Notes: generated by a model from the letters alone, not told the origin. Shown: positions 14,229 to 22,224, numbered from the stretch's first letter. The stretch: DNA of 25,709 bases from PNKC01 sp039917655 (GCA_039917655.1 JBDSJC010000319.1:1-25709); one strand, 5' to 3'. Program-made: numbers and translations.

Positions 14229-15448
14229 GCGGTCCCCTCGCCGGCCTGCGCGTGCTCGAATGGTGCGACGAACTGGGCCAACTGGCCGGCAAACTGCTGG
14301 CAGACATGGGCGCCGACGTGGTCAAGGTCGAACCGCCAGCAGGCTCATCGGCGCGCGCCATCGGGCCGTTCGTGAAAGATGTCCCAGGGCCGAACCGCTC
14401 GTTGAACTTCTGGTACCACAACACCAACAAGCGCTCGATTGTCTTGGACATCGAAGACAACAGCACCGACCGGGCCGTCTTCGCAAGCCTGGCGAAGCAG
14501 GCCGACATCCTCCTCGAAGACCGCTCGCCGGGCACGTTGGGCCGCCTCGGCTTGTCTCATGCGGCCTTGGCCGCCAGCAACCCCCAGCTGATCTACTGCG
14601 CGATCACCCCGTTCGGCCAGGATGGCCCCTGGGCGAACTACGCTTCATCGGATCTGATCGCACTCGCGCTGGGTGGGCCGATGATGATGAACGGCTACAA
14701 CACCGAGGACGTCCCGGGTGCCCCGCCGATCCGCGGTCACGGCGACCAGGGGTACAACACCGCCTGCCACTACGCCGTCCAGGGTGTCCTCGCCGCCCTG
14801 CTCTTCCGGGACCGCACCGGCGAGGGACAGTTCGTCGATTGTTCGATGCACGAGGCCCTGAGCAGCACCACCGAGGTTGGGCTGCCCTACTGGTTCTCGA
14901 AGCGCCAGGACGTCATCCGTCAGACGGGCCGCCATGCTGCCGCCCAGCGGACCGATGAGTGGCTGCACGAAGCGGGCGATGGGCGCGGGATCATCATCTA
15001 CGGCGTTGGGCGGGACAACACGAGCTGGAAGAAGATTAAGGCGTGGCTACAGTCCGAAGGCTTCGGCTCCAACTTCGACGAGCCCCGCTTCGATGACCCA
15101 AAGGCCCGGCAGCAGGCCCGCGGCGCGCCCGAAGCCGCCGAAATCATGGCCGAGATGGGCCGTTTCATCGCCGAACACGATGCCGAGACGATCTACCGCG
15201 GCGGCCAGGAGCGTCGCCAGCCCTGGGGCGCTGTCCGTTCGCCCGAGGAGAACCTGGACGACCCGCACTGGTCGGACCGCGGATTCTTCGTGGGCGTCAC
15301 CGGCGAAGGCGTCGAGCAACCGGTCCTGATGCCGGGCGCGCCATACCAGTTCAGCACTACGCCGTGGGAGCTTCGCCGCCCCGCCCCGAAGCTGGGCGAA
15401 CACACGGCCGAGGTGCTCAGCGCTGTTTCGGAGGGCCGCTGGCCGTAG
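14225..15448 (+). CDS. Family III (CaiB/BaiF) CoA-transferase, second of a pair
   Basis: The 407-residue product is homologous to its upstream neighbour but clearly diverged. It has LAGLRVLEWCDELGQLAGKLLADMGADVVKVEPP, NTNKRSIVLDI, ADILLEDRSPGTLGRLGL, LIYCAITPFGQDGPW and TGEGQFVDCSMHEAL. Asp174 in GDQGYNT occupies the catalytic position, so both members of the pair could be active. The GTG at 14225 sits in the overlap ATGTGA. The longer frame reaching 14150 would overlap the first gene by 79 bases and is unlikely. The N-terminal loop WCDELGQLAGK replaces the usual RVLAGP(F/Y) CoA-binding segment, a hint that substrate or subunit role differs. Confidence 0.92.
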   Translation: MSGPLAGLRVLEWCDELGQLAGKLLADMGADVVKVEPPAGSSARAIGPFVKDVPGPNRSLNFWYHNTNKRSIVLDIEDNSTDRAVFASLAKQADILLEDRSPGTLGRLGLSHAALAASNPQLIYCAITPFGQDGPWANYASSDLIALALGGPMMMNGYNTEDVPGAPPIRGHGDQGYNTACHYAVQGVLAALLFRDRTGEGQFVDCSMHEALSSTTEVGLPYWFSKRQDVIRQTGRHAAAQRTDEWLHEAGDGRGIIIYGVGRDNTSWKKIKAWLQSEGFGSNFDEPRFDDPKARQQARGAPEAAEIMAEMGRFIAEHDAETIYRGGQERRQPWGAVRSPEENLDDPHWSDRGFFVGVTGEGVEQPVLMPGAPYQFSTTPWELRRPAPKLGEHTAEVLSAVSEGRWP

Positions 15449-15475
15449 CCGTCCGGTCATGGCCAGGTAATGGCT

Positions 15476-15499
15476 GGGGCCGCGGTCACTACTGGCCCC
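15476..15499 (+). terminator. Possible terminator after the CoA-transferase pair
   Basis: GGGGCC (15476-15481) and GGCCCC (15494-15499) form a 6-bp stem with a 12-base loop, 28 bases after the second CoA-transferase stop. No T-run follows, so a factor-dependent or weak terminator is the most that can be claimed. Confidence 0.3.
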
Positions 15500-15570
15500 G
15501 AGAAACACGTGAAGCTTTCGTGGATCGCACTGACGGTACTGACCTGAGGGTCTAACCTTTCGTGGGATCC

Positions 15571-15600
15571 TTAACACGCTGTTCATCAGACTGTTATCAG
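15571..15600 (+). promoter_or_regulatory. Promoter with a direct-repeat site before the small ScdA_N-like gene
   Basis: TTAACA (15571-15576, five of six) and TATCAG (15595-15600, four of six) are separated by 18 bases. Two near-identical direct repeats, CTGTTCATCAG (15579-15589) and CTGTTATCAG (15591-15600), cover the spacer and the -10. Such an arrangement suits a repressor that blocks polymerase, but no regulator gene is adjacent. The leader to the ATG would be about 35 bases. Confidence 0.5.
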
Positions 15601-15641
15601 CCCGATACAGCACCGCGCAACGCTTTAGCGGGGAGATTCGA

Positions 15642-15845
15642 ATGAGTACAACCGTAAAGTTTCCCGAAACCGCTTCCGTCTACGAACTGGTCCGCACGAG
15701 GCCGGGCGCCATGGAGCGTCTACAGTCGGTCGGCGTCACGCGGGAGTACTTCAGTTTCCGAATTGAAGACGCAGCCCGCGCGGTGGGCGTACCGGTGGAG
15801 CGTCTCGCCGAGATAGCGGACGAACTCCCAATGAGCGCCAGCTAG
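15642..15845 (+). CDS. Small ScdA_N/DUF1858-like protein without the usual cysteines
   Basis: This 67-residue protein has the layout of the ScdA_N or DUF1858 domain: SVYELVRTRPGAMERLQSVGV, then a turn, then IEDAARAVGVPVERLAEIADEL. In the best-known relatives the turn holds a CCGG or CxxC pair used in di-iron/NO repair proteins or hybrid-cluster partners. Here it reads TREYFSFR with no cysteine at all. The fold may therefore serve a protein-binding role. GGGGAG (15630-15635) lies six bases before the ATG. It has its own promoter with a direct-repeat site and stands alone between opposite-strand neighbours. The family call is from pattern only. Confidence 0.6.
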   Translation: MSTTVKFPETASVYELVRTRPGAMERLQSVGVTREYFSFRIEDAARAVGVPVERLAEIADELPMSAS

Positions 15846-15866
15846 CGTCTCGCGCCATGCCCCGGC

Positions 15867-16481
15867 TCACGGTATCTGTAGGGTCTGTCCGATCTTCAGG
15901 TTGAGGCAGTTGGCGTCTAGCCCGTTCTTCGCGATGAGGTCAGCGGTTTTGACGCCCTGGTTGCTGGCGATATCCGCGCATGTGTCGCCCTGCTTCACAG
16001 TATACGTCCGGCCGCTGGGCTTCGCTGTTGGGTTGCTTGTGAGGCCGCCGGTCGCGCCTCCCGCGGCTGTGGGCACCGCCGTCTTCGCCGGGATTTTCAA
16101 CTGGTCGCCGATACGCAGAGCGCTGCACTCCATCGTGCGGTTCGCCTTTTGCAGCTCGTCCACGGTGATCCCGTACAGCACGGCGATTGTCCCGCAGAGG
16201 TCGCCGGACTTCACCACATGGGTTTGCGCCGTGGCCGGTGTTGAGCCGGTCGGCGTGATCTTCGCGCTCTGGCCGCCCGAAAGGATGACCTGGTCGCCGG
16301 TGATCTGGTAAAGCGTGGGGTTCTGCGCGGGCGTGGAACTCGGCACCTTGGCCGGGTCTGTGATCCTTTGGCTCTTGCCCGCCGTACTGTCTCCCGAACC
16401 GCCACCACAGGCCACCGCCGCGAACAGCGAACCCAAACCAAACAGTAGCAACGAAAGGCGCGCGGTCGGCATCGAAGTCAT
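15867..16481 (-). CDS. Lipoprotein with two LysM domains
   Basis: LysM domains bind N-acetylglucosamine-containing glycans such as peptidoglycan. From the ATG at 16481 the product has 204 residues: a short hydrophobic signal (RLSLLLFGLGSLFAAVAC) with lipid-attachment Cys25, a Gly/Ser linker, then an approximately 50-residue segment with no recognised domain (LYQITGDQVILSGGQSAKITP). Two LysM domains follow (THVVKSGDLCGTIAVLYGIT to LKIP, and RTYTVKQGDTCADIASNQGV to LQIP), separated by an Ala/Gly/Thr/Pro-rich linker. Both LysM copies carry cysteines at equivalent positions, so each is probably disulfide-bonded. It lies 13 bases after the M28 peptidase stop and is probably translated from the same mRNA. 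An in-frame ATG at 16472 is an alternative start. Confidence 0.88.
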   Translation of the reverse strand: MTSMPTARLSLLLFGLGSLFAAVACGGGSGDSTAGKSQRITDPAKVPSSTPAQNPTLYQITGDQVILSGGQSAKITPTGSTPATAQTHVVKSGDLCGTIAVLYGITVDELQKANRTMECSALRIGDQLKIPAKTAVPTAAGGATGGLTSNPTAKPSGRTYTVKQGDTCADIASNQGVKTADLIAKNGLDANCLNLKIGQTLQIP

Positions 16482-16494
16482 TCTAGGTGCGCGC

Positions 16495-17829
16495 CTATCC
16501 CCGGGCAACCTGATGCACCAGCTCACTCAAGACCGCGTAAGCAAGGTCTCCCACCCGGTCGAGCTCCTGAACGTCGATGTCCCTGGTGACGTCGCGCGGC
16601 GAATGGATGCTGTCGAACTCCCCTGAGAAGAACCAGATGGACGGGATACCCGCTTGCTGGAAGGTGATGTGGTCGCTGCCCGAGTTAGCAGGCAGTTCCG
16701 ATCGGCGGGCCTCGATCTTTAACCCGGCTGCTGTTTCCAGGGCGGCGGTTACCGTGTTGCGGTCGCCGACGATCTCCACTCCAGTTCCGATGCCCGTGAC
16801 ATCAAGATTCAGCATCGCCTTCGGGACGTGGCCCTCCGCGCGCAGCTGCTTGAGCATTGCCTCGCTGCCGAAGAGCCCGGACTCCTCCGCACTGAAGGCC
16901 GCGAAGCAGACCCCGGCGTCCAGCCCATCGGCGGCCATCGCTCGCGCCAGTTCGATCACGTTCGCAGTGCCGCTCGCATTGTCATTCGCCCCCGGCGCGC
17001 CCGGCACGGTGTCGTAGTGCCCGCCGACCAGCACGTCGCACGCCGCGCCAGCAGCGCTGCGCGCGAGCACGTTCACGGCGTGACTTGGGGCGTCGCTATT
17101 GCTGATCAGTTCAAAAGGGTCGCCTGCGCGGGCAGCGGCACGGACGGCGGCTGCGTCTTCGCCGGCGATTGCGAGCACCGGGAATTTCGCACCCGGCTGG
17201 GTGCGGCCGTTCAGTTGGCCATCGCTGGTGTTGATGATCACCAGGCCGATCGCTCCGGCCGCACGGGCCGCCTCGTACTTGTCAGCGAACGTCAGCGTGC
17301 CCCGGTCGGCCACGGCGATTTTGCCGCCCAGGTTCTTCCCCGAGAGTCCCGCGGAATCAGCGATGCCGATGAAAACCGCCGGCGCTGAGACATCCCCGCC
17401 CGCGCTTCCATCCATCGTGATCGCTTCGAACGTCCTGCCTGACACCTTCAACGTCGCAGGTCGAAAGCGATCACCGCTGTAGGTGAACTCGGGCTTTTCC
17501 ACGCTGTAGCCGTAGGAGCTGAACTGCGCGGCGATGTAGTCCGCCGCCTTCCGCTCGCCGTCGGTACCGGCCACGCGCGGACCGATCTCCGTTGCCAGCT
17601 TCTGAATGTGTGCAAGGGCGCGGTCGCCCTCGTGACTCGCCGGTCCGATGCTCCTCGCCGCGGCACTCGATGTGGCGCCGGGCGTTGCGTGGGCTGATGG
17701 GTTCGCGCCGGTGGCGTCCGTGGCAGCCGCGCTCGCCTCGGCAGCAGTCGGAGGCTGTTCGGTTTGGTCGGAACAGCCGGCCAAGGCGAACGCTGCCAAG
17801 AAGGCGATAGGGATGAATCTGAGGGTCAC
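16495..17829 (-). CDS. M28-family metallopeptidase lipoprotein with PA domain
   Basis: This is a secreted, membrane-anchored di-zinc aminopeptidase-like enzyme. The 444-residue product has a lipoprotein signal (FLAAFALAGC, Cys19) and a Ser/Ala/Thr-rich linker. A PA domain lies at about residues 145-235 (FIGIADSAGL, GGKIAVADRGTLTFADKYEAARAAGAIGLVIIN). The catalytic M28 domain has all metal and catalytic residues: His271 and Asp273 in GGHYDTV, Asp283 in GANDNASG, Glu315-Glu316 in SAEESGLFGS, Asp343 in NLDVTG and His409 in DSIHSPRD. The start is a GTG at 17829 with no clear ribosome site. A TACGCT hexamer lies 8 bases upstream, so a leaderless mRNA is possible. It is followed by the LysM lipoprotein gene. 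Confidence 0.93.
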   Translation of the reverse strand: MTLRFIPIAFLAAFALAGCSDQTEQPPTAAEASAAATDATGANPSAHATPGATSSAAARSIGPASHEGDRALAHIQKLATEIGPRVAGTDGERKAADYIAAQFSSYGYSVEKPEFTYSGDRFRPATLKVSGRTFEAITMDGSAGGDVSAPAVFIGIADSAGLSGKNLGGKIAVADRGTLTFADKYEAARAAGAIGLVIINTSDGQLNGRTQPGAKFPVLAIAGEDAAAVRAAARAGDPFELISNSDAPSHAVNVLARSAAGAACDVLVGGHYDTVPGAPGANDNASGTANVIELARAMAADGLDAGVCFAAFSAEESGLFGSEAMLKQLRAEGHVPKAMLNLDVTGIGTGVEIVGDRNTVTAALETAAGLKIEARRSELPANSGSDHITFQQAGIPSIWFFSGEFDSIHSPRDVTRDIDVQELDRVGDLAYAVLSELVHQVARG

Positions 17830-17887
17830 TTTCGGAGCGTAGGGTGGCTGCGGTACAGCGCCCGTAAGCCGGCAACTGGGGCGCGCG

Positions 17888-18340
17888 TTACTTGCGCCCG
17901 AAGAATCGCTTTACCCGCCCCATGGCCGATTGCTCCGCGGGCTCGTAGGAGATCTGTTGGCCGCGCCAGTAGTGACCCGCCGGTGCACTGCCGCTTGCGC
18001 CAGTGCGCGGCGACTTACGGAACGAAATCAGAAACGCGCCGATGAAGAGCACAACGCCCGCGAACGAGGCCCAGATCAACGGGCCGTAGAAGTTGGAGAG
18101 GATTAGGCCCGCCACCACGATCCCCGCTCCCGCGAACAACATGTTCGTAGGGCTGATTGAATCGAGCAGACCGGGTCCGGATTTCGGAACGCGGGCCGGC
18201 TTTGGCGCTTTCGGCCTGGGCTTCTTGCGGGCAGAAGAGATGGATATGGGCTCTCGGCCGCTCGTGCCCACTGCTGGTGGGGCGTCGCTATCCAGTTTTG
18301 CGAGGATCTCTTCGATCTCACGTTCGAACTTATCGGCCAT
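17888..18340 (-). CDS. Two-TM membrane protein of unknown function
   Basis: The 150-residue product has four parts: an acidic N-terminal helix (MADKFEREIEEILAKLD), a basic Pro/Lys-rich linker (KKPRPKAPKPARVPKSG), two transmembrane segments at about residues 65-107 (MLFAGAGIVVAGLIL and IWASFAGVVLFIGAFLI), and a soluble tail ending RVKRFFGRK. The tail has a WRGQQISYEP segment. I do not recognise a named family. The ATG at 18340 is supported by GGAG seven bases upstream, which rules out the longer open frame reaching 18397. It lies 58 bases upstream of the M28 peptidase gene on the same strand, so it may head that operon. Confidence 0.72.
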   Translation of the reverse strand: MADKFEREIEEILAKLDSDAPPAVGTSGREPISISSARKKPRPKAPKPARVPKSGPGLLDSISPTNMLFAGAGIVVAGLILSNFYGPLIWASFAGVVLFIGAFLISFRKSPRTGASGSAPAGHYWRGQQISYEPAEQSAMGRVKRFFGRK

Positions 18341-18445
18341 ACGTCTACTCCAAACCAACAGTAGGCGATCCGCGATGGTTCGTCGATGGCACAGCATTTA
18401 CCGGCGGCCGGTTTTTCGCCCTTGTTCTACAGTGGAGACGCGGGG

Positions 18446-18475
18446 CGGACAGATCGCCGCCAATGGGAGCATAAT
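18446..18475 (+). promoter_or_regulatory. Promoter of the cupin gene
   Basis: CGGACA (18446-18451, four of six) and CATAAT (18470-18475, five of six) are 18 bases apart. The transcript would begin near 18482, giving a leader of about 45 bases to the ATG at 18527. The rest of the 186-base divergent gap (18341-18526) holds no gene that I can support. Confidence 0.5.
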
Positions 18476-18526
18476 TCCGCATCTTGTGGAAAGCCGGCGA
18501 GCGCGCCAGGCAGACGAGGCTCGAAG

Positions 18527-18970
18527 ATGACGCAGGAAGAGATCGCAGTTGAGCACCCCGAGCGGGTCGTCGCATTGGGAAGAGATGACCTTGAGGAGCG
18601 GCTGGAGCGAGCGAGATTCAGTTACACGTCCGCGCACCAACCTCCGTTGCCCAGAGCGCGCCCGTTCATCATTGGTAAAGCGACACTCCAGCCGATCTTC
18701 GACCGGGTGCTCGGCAAGAACCACCTCTCCCGCGGGCGCTACGAACCGGGCACCGTGTCGGTGCTGCACACCCACAACTCGGACCAATACATCATCGTCA
18801 CCGGCGGCGAGGGCACGGTCAGCACGCCGAAAGAGACGCACCACCTTCGTCCTGGCATGGTCGTCTGGATTCCGCAGGGGGAAGCGCACATTCACGCCGC
18901 CCAAGAGGGGACGGCGCTCGAGTTTGTTTTCCTCGCGGCCACGGGGCACTCGTCGGATATCGTGCAGTAG
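18527..18970 (+). CDS. Single-domain cupin protein
   Basis: The 147-residue product has both cupin motifs: RGRYEPGTVSVLHTHNSDQYIIVTGGEG (motif 1, with metal-binding His residues in HTH) and PGMVVWIPQGEAHIHAAQE (motif 2, His in the IPxGEAH pattern). The roughly 60-residue N-terminal extension (HPERVVALGRDDLEERLERARF) is helical and without a recognised domain. Cupins can be dioxygenases, isomerases or sensors, and no function can be assigned here. The ATG at 18527 follows a GAGG at 18516-18519. A longer frame to 18386 lacks a ribosome site and would overlap the promoter. The stop codon directly abuts the stop of the convergent SGNH hydrolase gene with no intervening base. Confidence 0.87.
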   Translation: MTQEEIAVEHPERVVALGRDDLEERLERARFSYTSAHQPPLPRARPFIIGKATLQPIFDRVLGKNHLSRGRYEPGTVSVLHTHNSDQYIIVTGGEGTVSTPKETHHLRPGMVVWIPQGEAHIHAAQEGTALEFVFLAATGHSSDIVQ

Positions 18971-19669
18971 CTAAGGCCGCAGAGCAGCCCGAGCCTCGGG
19001 CAGGGCGAGTTGCGCCCAGCCTTGGTAAAGCCCGCCTGACGGATGCAGCCCATCCTTCGCCGTCAGAGATGGGTCGGACGCCGCTTCGCGTGAGACGTCC
19101 GCGATGTCCACATAACGTCCGCCCGCACTCGCGGTCTCTTCCCGGTTGATGGCATTGAACGCGTCAATCTCGCGCCCGATCTGCGCCCGGTCGCGGCCTT
19201 CGGCAAATGGCGTTGCGCCCCAGTCCGGGATGCTTAGCACCAGCACTCGTGACGCCGTCCCGCCAGCCAAGCCGATCGCCTGCCTGAGCAAGCGACGGAA
19301 CTGCTCGCGATACTGCTCAGGCGAAAGCCCCCGGTACTGGTTGTTCACGCCGATCAGCAGCGTCACCAGCTCGTGCGGGCCTTTCGGTTTCGCTCGCTGG
19401 ATCCCGTTCGTTAGCTCCGCCGTGGTCCAGCCTGTTGTGGCGATGATCTCCGGCGGCTGGACCGCGATCCCTTCTGTACCCAGGAGCGCGGCCAACTGCA
19501 CCGGCCACCGCTGGTCCTGGGGGACGCCTTCGCCGACCGTGTACGAATCGCCGAGGGCGAGGAATCGAGCGCCAGTTGCTTCGGCCTTCACGGGCGCATC
19601 ATCGCCGCTCCCAGCGCAGGCCGCGATTGGCAGGATCGAACAGAGGCAGAGAAGCAAGGCGCGCCACAC
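18971..19669 (-). CDS. SGNH/GDSL-family hydrolase lipoprotein
   Basis: The 232-residue product has a lipoprotein signal (LCLCSILPIAAC, Cys18) and an SGNH esterase domain. The nucleophile Ser42 is in GDSYT, Gly80 in TTGWT is the likely block II glycine, Asn109-Asn110 are in GVNNQYRG, and Asp206/His209 are in KDGLHPSG. All four consensus blocks are present, so the enzyme should be active as an esterase, lipase or carbohydrate deacetylase on the cell surface. The start is a GTG at 19669, three bases after the stop of the YcxB-like gene, hence the same operon as uvrC. The ATG two codons upstream is in another frame. Confidence 0.9.
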   Translation of the reverse strand: MWRALLLCLCSILPIAACAGSGDDAPVKAEATGARFLALGDSYTVGEGVPQDQRWPVQLAALLGTEGIAVQPPEIIATTGWTTAELTNGIQRAKPKGPHELVTLLIGVNNQYRGLSPEQYREQFRRLLRQAIGLAGGTASRVLVLSIPDWGATPFAEGRDRAQIGREIDAFNAINREETASAGGRYVDIADVSREAASDPSLTAKDGLHPSGGLYQGWAQLALPEARAALRP

Positions 19670-19672
19670 GCA

Positions 19673-20248
19673 TCACACTACGTTGGCCCTGGGTGTGACG
19701 TTCACAGCATGAGCGGCAAGCCTGGAGTACACGTCGAAGCTGTCGTGCGACCTAAACGCCCGAGCGGGAAGGTACCACGCCTGAAGTCCCTTCTGAAGCG
19801 TGAGCCCCACGGCCGAGCGTTCGTTGCCCTCGAACTCGTTCCAGGCAACCGTCAGTTCGCCGCGCCAGCCACGCACCGTCATTCCAGCGCCATCAACCTC
19901 TACCGTTCGCCGCAGCAACAGGTTGACCGGGTCGAAGATTGTCCAGTGCAGAACGGGCAGGCGAGCCCAGCCGCTAAACAGCATAGGGAAGGCGAGGAAC
20001 GCGGTGGCGGCGATCCCCGCCAGCAGAACCCCCAGCAGCCAGGTGCGCCCAAACCCAACGTTTAGCCACCAGTAGGCCGCGAAGATGACGAGCATCAGCG
20101 GATAGATCCGCCAGCGGGCGTCCGCTGCCCAGCGACTCCCGCTCGTCTGGCGCGCCCGGTTGAGGCGCTGAATCTCGGACCAACGCAGCCGGAAGACGAG
20201 CTTTTCGGGCTCAACAGCGACCGCCGCGCCCTCCTGAGCGCCGCCCAC
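19673..20248 (-). CDS. YcxB-like membrane protein
   Basis: The 191-residue product begins with a short cytoplasmic stretch containing the YcxB-like FRLRWSEIQRLNRARQ segment. Two transmembrane helices follow (about residues 49-66 and 70-92: YPLMLVIFAAYWWL and WLLGVLLAGIAATAFLAF). The C-terminal beta-rich domain (VEVDGAGMTVRGWRGELTVAWNEFEGNERSA and AWYLPARAF) has the W-x-E-F and YLPxRAF landmarks of YcxB-like proteins. The family has no settled function. The start is GTG 20248, overlapping the uvrC stop TAG by one base (TAGTG), so translation is likely coupled to uvrC. Confidence 0.72.
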   Translation of the reverse strand: MGGAQEGAAVAVEPEKLVFRLRWSEIQRLNRARQTSGSRWAADARWRIYPLMLVIFAAYWWLNVGFGRTWLLGVLLAGIAATAFLAFPMLFSGWARLPVLHWTIFDPVNLLLRRTVEVDGAGMTVRGWRGELTVAWNEFEGNERSAVGLTLQKGLQAWYLPARAFRSHDSFDVYSRLAAHAVNVTPRANVV

Positions 20249-22149
20249 TAAAGTTCCGCCTTCACTTTTTCGGCCAGCGCTCGCGTGAAGCCAAGGGTGC
20301 TGGCGATCTCGTCCACCTCCGCCTCGCGGATCGTCTTCACGCTGCCGAACTTCTTGAGTAGGGCCTTCTTCCGCTTTGGCCCGATCCCCGGGATCGTGTC
20401 GAGCGCGCTCTGGATCGACGACTTGGCCCGCACCTGGCGATGGAAGGTGATGGCGAAGCGGTGCGCTTCATCGCGGATGCGCTGCACCATGTACAACGCT
20501 TCGGAACCCCGTGGCAGGACGATCGGTTCGTCCTCATCCGGCACGAATAGCTCCTCGAAGCGCTTCGCGAGGCCAACCACCGGGATATGGTGCACGCCCA
20601 TTTCGCGCATCGCCTGGGCCGCCGCTGCGAGCTGCCCCTTGCCACCATCGATGATCACAAGGTCTGGCAGGTCCCATGCATCCTCGGACGCCGAGCGTTC
20701 TGGCGTGGAGAAGCCAGATCCTTCAGGGCCGTCGTCGCTCTGCGCGAGTCCAGTCGGCAAGATCACTTCGACGCGTCTGAAGCGGCGACGCATGATCTCC
20801 GCCATCGTCGCGAAGTCATCCGCGCCCACCACTGTTTTCACCTTGAAGCGGCGGTACTGGTTGTTCGCCGGCTTGCCATCAACAAACACCACCATGCTCG
20901 AGACCGGACTCGTGCCCTGGATGTTCGAATTGTCGTAGCACTCGATGCGGTGCGGCACTTCGGGCAGCGAGAGTTCTTCGCGCAACTGGGCCAGCGCCTG
21001 GTCCGTCTTGTCGGCGTCCGCCAGCCAACGCACGAGCATCATGTCGAGCGCTTCCTTGGCGTTCTCCCCGGCGAGTTCCACGAGCCGCTTCTTCTCGCCA
21101 CGTTCGGGGATGCGGATCTCGACCAACGACCCACGCTTCTCCGAAAGCAGTTCCTCGATCGTCTCGCGCTCGTTGGGGTCGTGGGGGACGGCCACGAGTT
21201 TCGGGATGTACTGCGCGCTCTCGTAGTACTGCAGCAAGAAGTTGCTGAGCACCGCGCCCTCGGACTCATCGGTGACGCCTTCGACCACGAAGTTGTCCCG
21301 GCCGATCATCTGCGTGCCGCGCACGAAGAACACCTGGATGCACGCCTGGTCGCCGTTCCGCGAAACACCGAAGGCGTCGAGGTCTTCGTTCTTCGTCGTC
21401 GAAATCATTTGCCGCTCGACTGTGCGTTCGATGGAGCGGAGTTGGTCGCGGAGCATCGCGGCGCGTTCGAACTCCATCTTCGCCGAGGCGTCCTCCATCT
21501 GCTGCTTCAGCCTCCGCAACACGTCGTCGGATTTCCCTTCGAGGAAGAGCAGCACCTGCTGGATGACCTCGTCGTACTCCTCCTTCGTGCAGAAGGCGGT
21601 GCACGGCGCAATGCAGCGCTTGATGTAATAGTCCAGACACGGCCGCGCGTCTCTGCCGGTGATTTCTTTCGTGCAGGAGCGCCAGGGGAAAAGCTTCTTC
21701 GTCAGGTCCAGGGTGTGGCGCACTGATCCGGCGTTCGCGTATGGGCCGAAGTAGCGCGCGCCGTCTTTCTCAATGCGCCGGGTGATGTAGACGCGCGGCC
21801 ATGGGTTCTGCACATCCACCTTGAGGTACGGGTAGCGCTTGTCATCCTTCAGGCGGATGTTGAAGAACGGCTGGTGACGCTTGATCAACGTCGCTTCGAG
21901 GATCAGGGCCTCGCCCGCGTTCCCCACAACGATGTACTCGAAGTCCTCGATGTGGCCGCGCAATGCGCGGGTCTTCGGCTCCATCCCCTTAGGCGAGCCG
22001 AAGTAGGACCGGACTCGATCCCTCAGCTTCGCCGCCTTGCCCACGTAGATCACCTCCCCCTTGCCGTTGCGCATGATGTACACGCCGGGACGAGCGGGCA
22101 GGGCCGCCAACTGCTTGCGGATCTTTTCGGAGATGGTGGAAGAGGGCAT
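20248..22149 (-). CDS. uvrC: UvrABC excinuclease subunit C
   Basis: UvrC makes both incisions in nucleotide excision repair. The 633-residue product has the GIY-YIG endonuclease at residues about 18-95 (PGVYIMRNGKGEVIYVGKA), a UVR domain that contacts UvrB near residues 205-240 (LKQQMEDASAKMEFERAAMLRDQLRSIE), and the RNase H-like second nuclease (IECYDNSNIQGTSPVSSMVVF, LVIIDGGKGQL). The C-terminal helix-hairpin-helix reads LDTIPGIGPKRKKALLKKFG. Four cysteines with spacing C-x11-C-x7-C-x3-C (SCTKEITGRDARPC, then KRCIAPC) match the [4Fe-4S] site reported in UvrC. The longer open frame to 22485 is not coding. The ATG at 22149 lacks a ribosome site and has a TACAAT 11 bases upstream. Confidence 0.96.
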   Translation of the reverse strand: MPSSTISEKIRKQLAALPARPGVYIMRNGKGEVIYVGKAAKLRDRVRSYFGSPKGMEPKTRALRGHIEDFEYIVVGNAGEALILEATLIKRHQPFFNIRLKDDKRYPYLKVDVQNPWPRVYITRRIEKDGARYFGPYANAGSVRHTLDLTKKLFPWRSCTKEITGRDARPCLDYYIKRCIAPCTAFCTKEEYDEVIQQVLLFLEGKSDDVLRRLKQQMEDASAKMEFERAAMLRDQLRSIERTVERQMISTTKNEDLDAFGVSRNGDQACIQVFFVRGTQMIGRDNFVVEGVTDESEGAVLSNFLLQYYESAQYIPKLVAVPHDPNERETIEELLSEKRGSLVEIRIPERGEKKRLVELAGENAKEALDMMLVRWLADADKTDQALAQLREELSLPEVPHRIECYDNSNIQGTSPVSSMVVFVDGKPANNQYRRFKVKTVVGADDFATMAEIMRRRFRRVEVILPTGLAQSDDGPEGSGFSTPERSASEDAWDLPDLVIIDGGKGQLAAAAQAMREMGVHHIPVVGLAKRFEELFVPDEDEPIVLPRGSEALYMVQRIRDEAHRFAITFHRQVRAKSSIQSALDTIPGIGPKRKKALLKKFGSVKTIREAEVDEIASTLGFTRALAEKVKAEL

Positions 22150-22160
22150 GGTCTGTTCGC

Positions 22161-22166
22161 ATTGTA
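22161..22166 (-). promoter_or_regulatory. -10 box giving a very short uvrC leader
   Basis: The minus-strand TACAAT (22166-22161) ends 11 bases before the uvrC ATG. Transcription should start about 4-5 bases before the codon, so the mRNA would be almost leaderless. No consensus -35 is visible at 17-18 bases. Confidence 0.45.
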
Positions 22167-22224
22167 GAACGAATGAGCGGGGCGAGAAGAAAATGCCTGC
22201 ATTACACTGTCTCTGGAGGTCTGT

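Noticed and set aside
20587..21726. 379-residue plus-strand open frame inside uvrC
   Set aside because: It is fully antisense to conserved UvrC domains, has no ribosome site and shows the His/Arg/Leu bias of a reverse-frame shadow in GC-rich DNA.
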